Assembly (NCBI GenBank): GCA_031287565.1
Contig: JAITSS010000023.1
Coordinates: 1-48,576, forward strand
Length of the DNA stretch: 48,576 nt
Source of the DNA: Desulfobulbaceae bacterium
GTDB taxonomy: Bacteria; Desulfobacterota; Desulfobulbia; Desulfobulbales; Desulfocapsaceae
Reading direction: 5' to 3'
How positions within the stretch are numbered: the first letter of the stretch is position 1; every line of letters starts with the position of its first letter. Shown piece after piece: positions 44,282-48,576 of this stretch. The notes beneath the pieces were generated by a model. That model was not told the DNA's origin. It did no database searches and worked only from the letters and a program-made list of their open reading frames with translations. The translations under genes and the position numbers were made by a program.

Positions 44282-47200
44282 CGCAAAAAAAACTCAGAGC
44301 AAACACCTACCGCTGGAACGGCAGGCAGATGACGGTTCGCCAGTTGGCGGAAGCGAGCGGCCAGAGTTGGGATTTGATACGGGCGCGGCTGAGGAGATTC
44401 AAAATTACGAATGGCGGCGACATCCCGGAACGGCTGATGGATCCGGCCAGACTACCGGCGAAGAAAGGGATTCCGGATCTCCTTCCCCCGTGCCGGGGGA
44501 AGGCCGGGATGGAGGCCGGGGGAAGGAAGAATCAACCAGAGGCCAATTGGGGCGGACTCAGCGGCAAAGACCGGTCGATGAGTCTCGTCAAGATGACGCA
44601 TCTAGGAACCTGGGAACGCCAGCAGTTGCGACCGTAGGAGCGGTCAATGAGGCGCTGGATGCCAAGCTGCGCATTCTTGAGCGGCAGATGGAGGAAGGCG
44701 AGGTTGGCCAGCGCTGGCGGGTGGAAGCCGCTTGGAGCGAGCCAGGCGACGGCGTTTGGGATGGCATGAAATCCACCAACCCGGATTGGCTGAAGGAAGA
44801 TGTGCTGAAAAAGGCCGGGAAGGCTGGTGTTCGCCGCGTGCTTAAGAAGGTGCGGGCCGGGAAAAAGCTGACACCCTTACAAGAACGTTGGTGGAGAAAG
44901 ATTCAAGAAGCGGCGGAAAACGAGTGGGACAACGATCCGGAAGCGTTAGCCGCACAAACCTATGATAAGGCGATGGCGGCGGGGATTCTGCCGCATGAAC
45001 CAAGAAAACTGGCCGTTGGTGACTTGCAACCAGGCGATCAGGTTTTAATCAATGAAAATGGTCTGCCCGATCTGATCACCCATCAGGGCTTCGATGAAAA
45101 AGGTGATGCCATTCTGAAGGATGGCATCACCTGGCACGCCGACCCCTTTGAGACATTGACCAGCATCGGCGAGAAAACAGCGGCGCTGGTTGATCTGTAC
45201 CAAGATGAAAATGAAAATGGCCTGCCAAGCAGAACAGAAGAATCAGATGAAACGTCTGGTACCCCATCTTCTGGCGCTCACCCCGGCGGGCCTCTTCATT
45301 TGTACCAGGATCAGACCGAAGACGCGGCGGAACTCCAGCGGCAGTTTGACGACACCGCCAGCGCCTACGGTGGCCAGGAAGGCTATGAACGAGCCAAGGA
45401 AGCGGGCAGAACCAAGCTGAACTTCCGTCAGTGGGTGCAGGTGCGCACCCCGAATTTCAAGAAGTGGTTTGGCGATTGGCAGGGGCTTCAGGCGCAAAAG
45501 AAACTAGACGCCATGAAGCCGGTGGAAATCCGCGTGCCGGAGGCGTGGAAGACACTGGCGTTGGATGAACTGCGGTCTGAAGTACGACAGGTCATGATGG
45601 AATTGCGCGGCGAGAAGCCTTTGCGGCATCCGGAAATCGGCGCGGTGGCGGTGCAAACCGGAGGGGTTAAAAAATCTTTCAGCGCCAGTCGTGATCCGGC
45701 CAAGCTTCTTGTCATGGGCGATCTAAAACGAGCCTTTGAGAAAAGCATATTCGCTTCCGCCATATCGCCGAAGCAGAAGAGCGCGGAAGCAAATGTCAAC
45801 GGCTATGAAAAACTGCTTGTGAAGGTCAATGTCGGCGGCCATGAAATGGTCGCGGCTTTTACAGTGAAAAGGCAGACGGATGGCGGCCACTATTACAACA
45901 CTGTGACCTTGAACGATGGGCATGAAAAAACCTCGTCGGCCTATCCGGCGGTGCCCGATAACTCCAGGCGCTCCACTCCGGCCTACGACGAGGTTGGATC
46001 TTTTATACGCCAGACGCTGGCGCGTGTCAATCCCAATACCGTCTCCAAGGTCATCGACCAGGACACCGGCGAACCGCTGGTGGTGTATCATGGGACAAAT
46101 TCCTTCAATGGTGGCGACGGTTTCGACACCTTTCAGTTGAAGGAAGGCGGCGTCGAGCAATACGGCCCTGGCTTTTACTTCACCGAAGCGCCAGAGAAGG
46201 CCGCTCTCTTCGGCGACGCGGTCATGCCTGTTTTTCTGAATGCCCGCGTGGACAGAAAAACAGCCAAACGCATAGGTCAGACCAAAGACCATATCAGAAC
46301 AGCGGATGGAACAAATTATTGGATTGTTCAATCCCCCAACCAAATCAAATCCGCCACCGGCAACACCGGCGCGTTCAGCCGCGACAACGACAGCATTCTA
46401 TACCAACGCGATCGGAGCCAGGAGATTCCAGAGGCCGCGTTTCTCTCCGCCGAGGACATTGAATATTCCGACGGTTCGCGGGCGTGGAAGAATGAAAAAT
46501 CATTTCGTAAATGGTTTTCTGGCCTGGTGGGCGACGGACGGACAACCGACGATAAGGGCCTGGCGGCCTTGCATCGGCGCACCGGCTGGGACATCGACGA
46601 CGAGCAGCAAGATGCTCTGATTCGCGCCCGCGCCAAAAGTGGCGCTGAAGTTGTTGTTGGAAGGAAATTTTCTGATGGCGGAATCCTGCTCGCCCTCGAT
46701 GCGCCCATGCGGGCGGAGATTATCGACGAAAGCGGCAATCATTTGGAAGTGGATACGGTGGATGACATAAGGCGTCATGTTCAGCAGTATTGGGACGAGA
46801 TGCCGACGGCCATAGTCACCGGCCAAGAGATTGGTTATTTGAATTTTACGGCGACGGCCAGGGAAATAAAGGCGCAAATCATTGCTTGGGCGGAAGCGAG
46901 AGGCGGTTTTTTTAAGAGCTACACCAATCAGGAAACTGGGTGGCGAATCTCTTTAACTCGCAAGGGAATCAAAGACACGTTGGCGCATGGAGCGCAAAAC
47001 GAGAAGACCAAGGCGATTCCAGCATTGCCGGAGATGTTGGAGAATGGCGTTTATCTGGAATCAGGAAGCAGAAACGCCGACGGCTTGATCAGCCATGTCT
47101 TCGCCGCCAAGGCGAGCATCAACGATAAACCAATGGTTGTTGGATTTGTGATCAGGGAAGACGCGAATGGCCGACGCTTTTATGATCATGAACTGACAGA

Positions 47201-48425
47201 AACAGAAAGCCTTGGTTCACTCCAACCTGGGGTCACGTCGAAGACACAGACGCCACACATCAGGGGCCAAGTGAACCAAGGCTCTGTTTTGAATGTAGTC
47301 CGGAAATATCTTGGCGTCAATGCCGACAATGCCGACGATGTTTTGTACCAACAGATTCGACTCGCGGATGGCAGACTGGTCGATACCGAAACCGGAGAAA
47401 TTCTTGATGACGCGGACGCCGCAAATAGTGCGCAAAAGATAGAATCTACTTCACCATCTGGAAATAAGTTAGCGAATAATCGTGGAAATATTTCAAGTGG
47501 CAATCCGCCCGCCTCTTCGTTGGTCAATCCGACGCCGGGCCAGAAAATCGCCAGCAAGCACTACCGGGCCGAGGTTGGCCAGGTGGCCGAGAAGCTGCGC
47601 GAAAAGCGCGATATTGGCGGCCTGACTCGCTACGTTGCCTCTGCTGAATACACCTTGTGCAAGGATGAGGCCGGGCAACGGATGCTTGACGCGGCGGCCA
47701 GGCGCATGGACAACCGTTTTCAGGAAGAAAATGAAATCATAGATGGACTGACGCCCGGCGCTTCGGCGGCGGACTATCAGGCCAAACACAACAGCTTTAT
47801 CAATACCTTTAAAAAGCTGAAGCAAACGTCGGTAACTTCCTATGACAAGGTAAAAGATTACCTGCTGGAATGCGATAAAACCGGCCAGGGTTTTCATCTT
47901 GGCCATAGGCCGGGCCACGCCGTTTACGACGAGGCTGGAACCTTCGTCGGCATCGGCAGAACCGCCGAAGAAGCAAACGAGATGGTCCGCGACCATGTAA
48001 AAGAGCGCCTGGGTGTGAGCAAAAAAGGCCAGAAGGCGGCGGAACGGGCGCGGCTGACCAGCCAGTATCTTGTCAAAGACTCCGCCGACCTCTTCGAGGT
48101 GATCGACCCCAAGGGCAAGCCGGTCGGCCAACCCTTAGCCGAGACCGAGGCGGTGGCCAAGATGATGGAAGAGGAAGGGAAAACCCTGCGCCGCCAAGGA
48201 TATTCCAGCCAAGAAGTCGAAGCCATCCTCACCTTCCGGGCCATGACCAACCGCGCTTTCGATAAGAATATCGCCGATTGGCGATGCGCCGAAGCGTTTT
48301 GGTATTACAAACAGGCAAAGATTGCATACCGAAATGACGCGCCAGGTTTTGTCGGCGGGCCTGTTGATTTTGCGGTTAATAATTGCCAGGAAAAGCGAAA
48401 AAATAGAAACCGAATATCGTATTGA
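43995..48425 (+). CDS. Multi-domain polyvalent protein with ADP-ribosyltransferase domain, truncated
   Basis: Open for 1476 codons from an ATG with AAGGAGCAACAA upstream. Residues 1-55 look real. About 57-215 is Gly/Asp/Arg/Ser-rich and probably read in the wrong frame (small genes fit better there). From about 216 it is typical phage/conjugative polyvalent protein. A TPNFKKWFGDW linker lies near 480, and a PBECR/LPD-like domain covers about 500-690. An ADP-ribosyltransferase of the polyvalent type (VVYHGT at 698-703, GPGFYFT, IVQSPNQIKSATGN) covers about 690-800. Another LPD/PBECR-like domain with TGWRISLTRKGIKDTL covers about 805-1115, followed by a helical C-terminal part. LYQ motifs separate modules. 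Full-length relatives are thousands of residues long and this one stops abruptly. Such proteins are injected with mobile DNA to modify host targets. Start and integrity are uncertain. Confidence 0.7.
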   Translation: MGTMQMSAEVEIKINELYAKEEGALAKLENLPTYKAKAIELAGEGKVVILSGPGQISVDVRQRRDGAARSLRPGGNDLGDSRPAQGQSVKGTKNDDAKKTQSKHLPLERQADDGSPVGGSERPELGFDTGAAEEIQNYEWRRHPGTADGSGQTTGEERDSGSPSPVPGEGRDGGRGKEESTRGQLGRTQRQRPVDESRQDDASRNLGTPAVATVGAVNEALDAKLRILERQMEEGEVGQRWRVEAAWSEPGDGVWDGMKSTNPDWLKEDVLKKAGKAGVRRVLKKVRAGKKLTPLQERWWRKIQEAAENEWDNDPEALAAQTYDKAMAAGILPHEPRKLAVGDLQPGDQVLINENGLPDLITHQGFDEKGDAILKDGITWHADPFETLTSIGEKTAALVDLYQDENENGLPSRTEESDETSGTPSSGAHPGGPLHLYQDQTEDAAELQRQFDDTASAYGGQEGYERAKEAGRTKLNFRQWVQVRTPNFKKWFGDWQGLQAQKKLDAMKPVEIRVPEAWKTLALDELRSEVRQVMMELRGEKPLRHPEIGAVAVQTGGVKKSFSASRDPAKLLVMGDLKRAFEKSIFASAISPKQKSAEANVNGYEKLLVKVNVGGHEMVAAFTVKRQTDGGHYYNTVTLNDGHEKTSSAYPAVPDNSRRSTPAYDEVGSFIRQTLARVNPNTVSKVIDQDTGEPLVVYHGTNSFNGGDGFDTFQLKEGGVEQYGPGFYFTEAPEKAALFGDAVMPVFLNARVDRKTAKRIGQTKDHIRTADGTNYWIVQSPNQIKSATGNTGAFSRDNDSILYQRDRSQEIPEAAFLSAEDIEYSDGSRAWKNEKSFRKWFSGLVGDGRTTDDKGLAALHRRTGWDIDDEQQDALIRARAKSGAEVVVGRKFSDGGILLALDAPMRAEIIDESGNHLEVDTVDDIRRHVQQYWDEMPTAIVTGQEIGYLNFTATAREIKAQIIAWAEARGGFFKSYTNQETGWRISLTRKGIKDTLAHGAQNEKTKAIPALPEMLENGVYLESGSRNADGLISHVFAAKASINDKPMVVGFVIREDANGRRFYDHELTETESLGSLQPGVTSKTQTPHIRGQVNQGSVLNVVRKYLGVNADNADDVLYQQIRLADGRLVDTETGEILDDADAANSAQKIESTSPSGNKLANNRGNISSGNPPASSLVNPTPGQKIASKHYRAEVGQVAEKLREKRDIGGLTRYVASAEYTLCKDEAGQRMLDAAARRMDNRFQEENEIIDGLTPGASAADYQAKHNSFINTFKKLKQTSVTSYDKVKDYLLECDKTGQGFHLGHRPGHAVYDEAGTFVGIGRTAEEANEMVRDHVKERLGVSKKGQKAAERARLTSQYLVKDSADLFEVIDPKGKPVGQPLAETEAVAKMMEEEGKTLRRQGYSSQEVEAILTFRAMTNRAFDKNIADWRCAEAFWYYKQAKIAYRNDAPGFVGGPVDFAVNNCQEKRKNRNRISY
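44278..44637 (+). CDS. Small helix-turn-helix-like protein overlapping the polyvalent frame
   Basis: 119 codons in a different frame from the long polyvalent gene. The first 45 residues (beginning MTQKKLRANTYRWNGRQMTV, then LAEASGQSWDLIRARLRRF) resemble short phage DNA-binding proteins with a YRWNGxxMTVxxLAEASG helix-turn-helix. The second half (PPCRGKAGMEAGG) comes from a GC-rich repeat-like stretch and is not protein-like. It starts 16 bases after another short frame (44170-44262, ending RLKAKA). The two look like remnants of small genes that the long frame crosses by chance. Confidence 0.4.
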   Translation: MTQKKLRANTYRWNGRQMTVRQLAEASGQSWDLIRARLRRFKITNGGDIPERLMDPARLPAKKGIPDLLPPCRGKAGMEAGGRKNQPEANWGGLSGKDRSMSLVKMTHLGTWERQQLRP

Positions 48426-48458
48426 AATATCGTGAAAATATGATTGTAAGCAAAAATT

Positions 48459-48576
48459 ATGCCAGACCTGGAATTAGTACCACATTGTAGGATGTCTTGG
48501 AAACTGCGCGTTCTGTGCGACAGGCAACGGGACATACTACAAAGTGGCAGTTGCCAAGCCGCGCCGTTGTTGGCTA
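48459..48576 (+). other. Window edge, unassigned
   Basis: After the polyvalent gene the last 151 bases turn AT-rich and then hold an ATG at 48459 (MPDLELVPHCRMSWKLRVL...) that stays open to the window edge. A second frame from 48478 also stays open and contains CLGNCAFC. I recognise neither, and no ribosome site decides between them. Confidence 0.25.

Overview
The window reads as chromosomal DNA from a strictly anaerobic, Gram-negative bacterium with a Wood-Ljungdahl (acetyl-CoA) pathway, most likely a Deltaproteobacterium/Desulfobacterota. The reasons are a CooC-type nickel-insertion ATPase beside a complete hdrBC-hdrA-mvhD-metV-metF cluster, a manganese-dependent inorganic pyrophosphatase, ACDC-like multi-cluster Fe-S proteins, and large hybrid histidine kinases of the deltaproteobacterial kind. 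A selenocysteine codon in one gene implies that the organism also has the Sec machinery (not in this window). An acetogen or syntroph such as a termite-gut Adiutrix relative would fit, but that lineage is inference.

Layout. 1-124: end of an IS481-like transposase. 254-3794 (minus): sppA, a zinc-ribbon/degenerate HD-domain protein and cooC. 4088-10685 (plus): Sec-containing HdrBC fusion, HdrA, MvhD, MetV and MetF, closed by a 20-bp perfect bidirectional terminator. Together these encode a probable MetFV-HdrABC-MvhD electron-bifurcating methylene-tetrahydrofolate reductase. 10784-17155: mostly minus-strand housekeeping genes (SH3 protein, hpt, rsmE, prmA, ridA; then NUDIX, mgtC-like and M18 aminopeptidase), with a DinB-like gene on plus. 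17529-19174: Mn-pyrophosphatase and an HPP-family membrane protein. 19223-25925: two M48 membrane-peptidase paralogues flanking tadA, a radical SAM gene and lemA; the second M48 protein has lost its catalytic glutamate. 25888-31582: serC and trmL (minus), then comEA-like, miaA and a RecJ fused to a DnaQ-like exonuclease domain (plus). 31583-32066: a cluster of short palindromic repeats. 32079-40042: two paralogous hybrid sensor kinases and a B12-binding radical SAM protein. 39993-42441 (minus): a zinc-ribbon protein and a prephenate dehydratase-ACT-prephenate dehydrogenase fusion.

42720-48425 is a mobile-element graveyard and phage/conjugative island: a frameshifted IS3 transposase remnant abuts a 5'-truncated DUF4406 gene, followed by fragments of a giant polyvalent protein. 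These carry repeated PBECR/LPD-like nuclease-type domains and an ADP-ribosyltransferase domain. An aromatic-glutamine motif (LYQ, LFQ or YFQ) recurs at the domain boundaries.

The strongest novel points are: (1) a UGA-encoded selenocysteine at a CCG-domain cysteine position of the HdrBC subunit, with a recognisable bacterial SECIS hairpin, which standard gene calling would split into two genes; (2) the recurrent aromatic-Gln linkers in the polyvalent protein; (3) a LemA/M48 locus pairing an intact protease with an HQxxH pseudoprotease; (4) the exonuclease-RecJ fusion. No tRNA, rRNA, CRISPR array or replication origin was seen.
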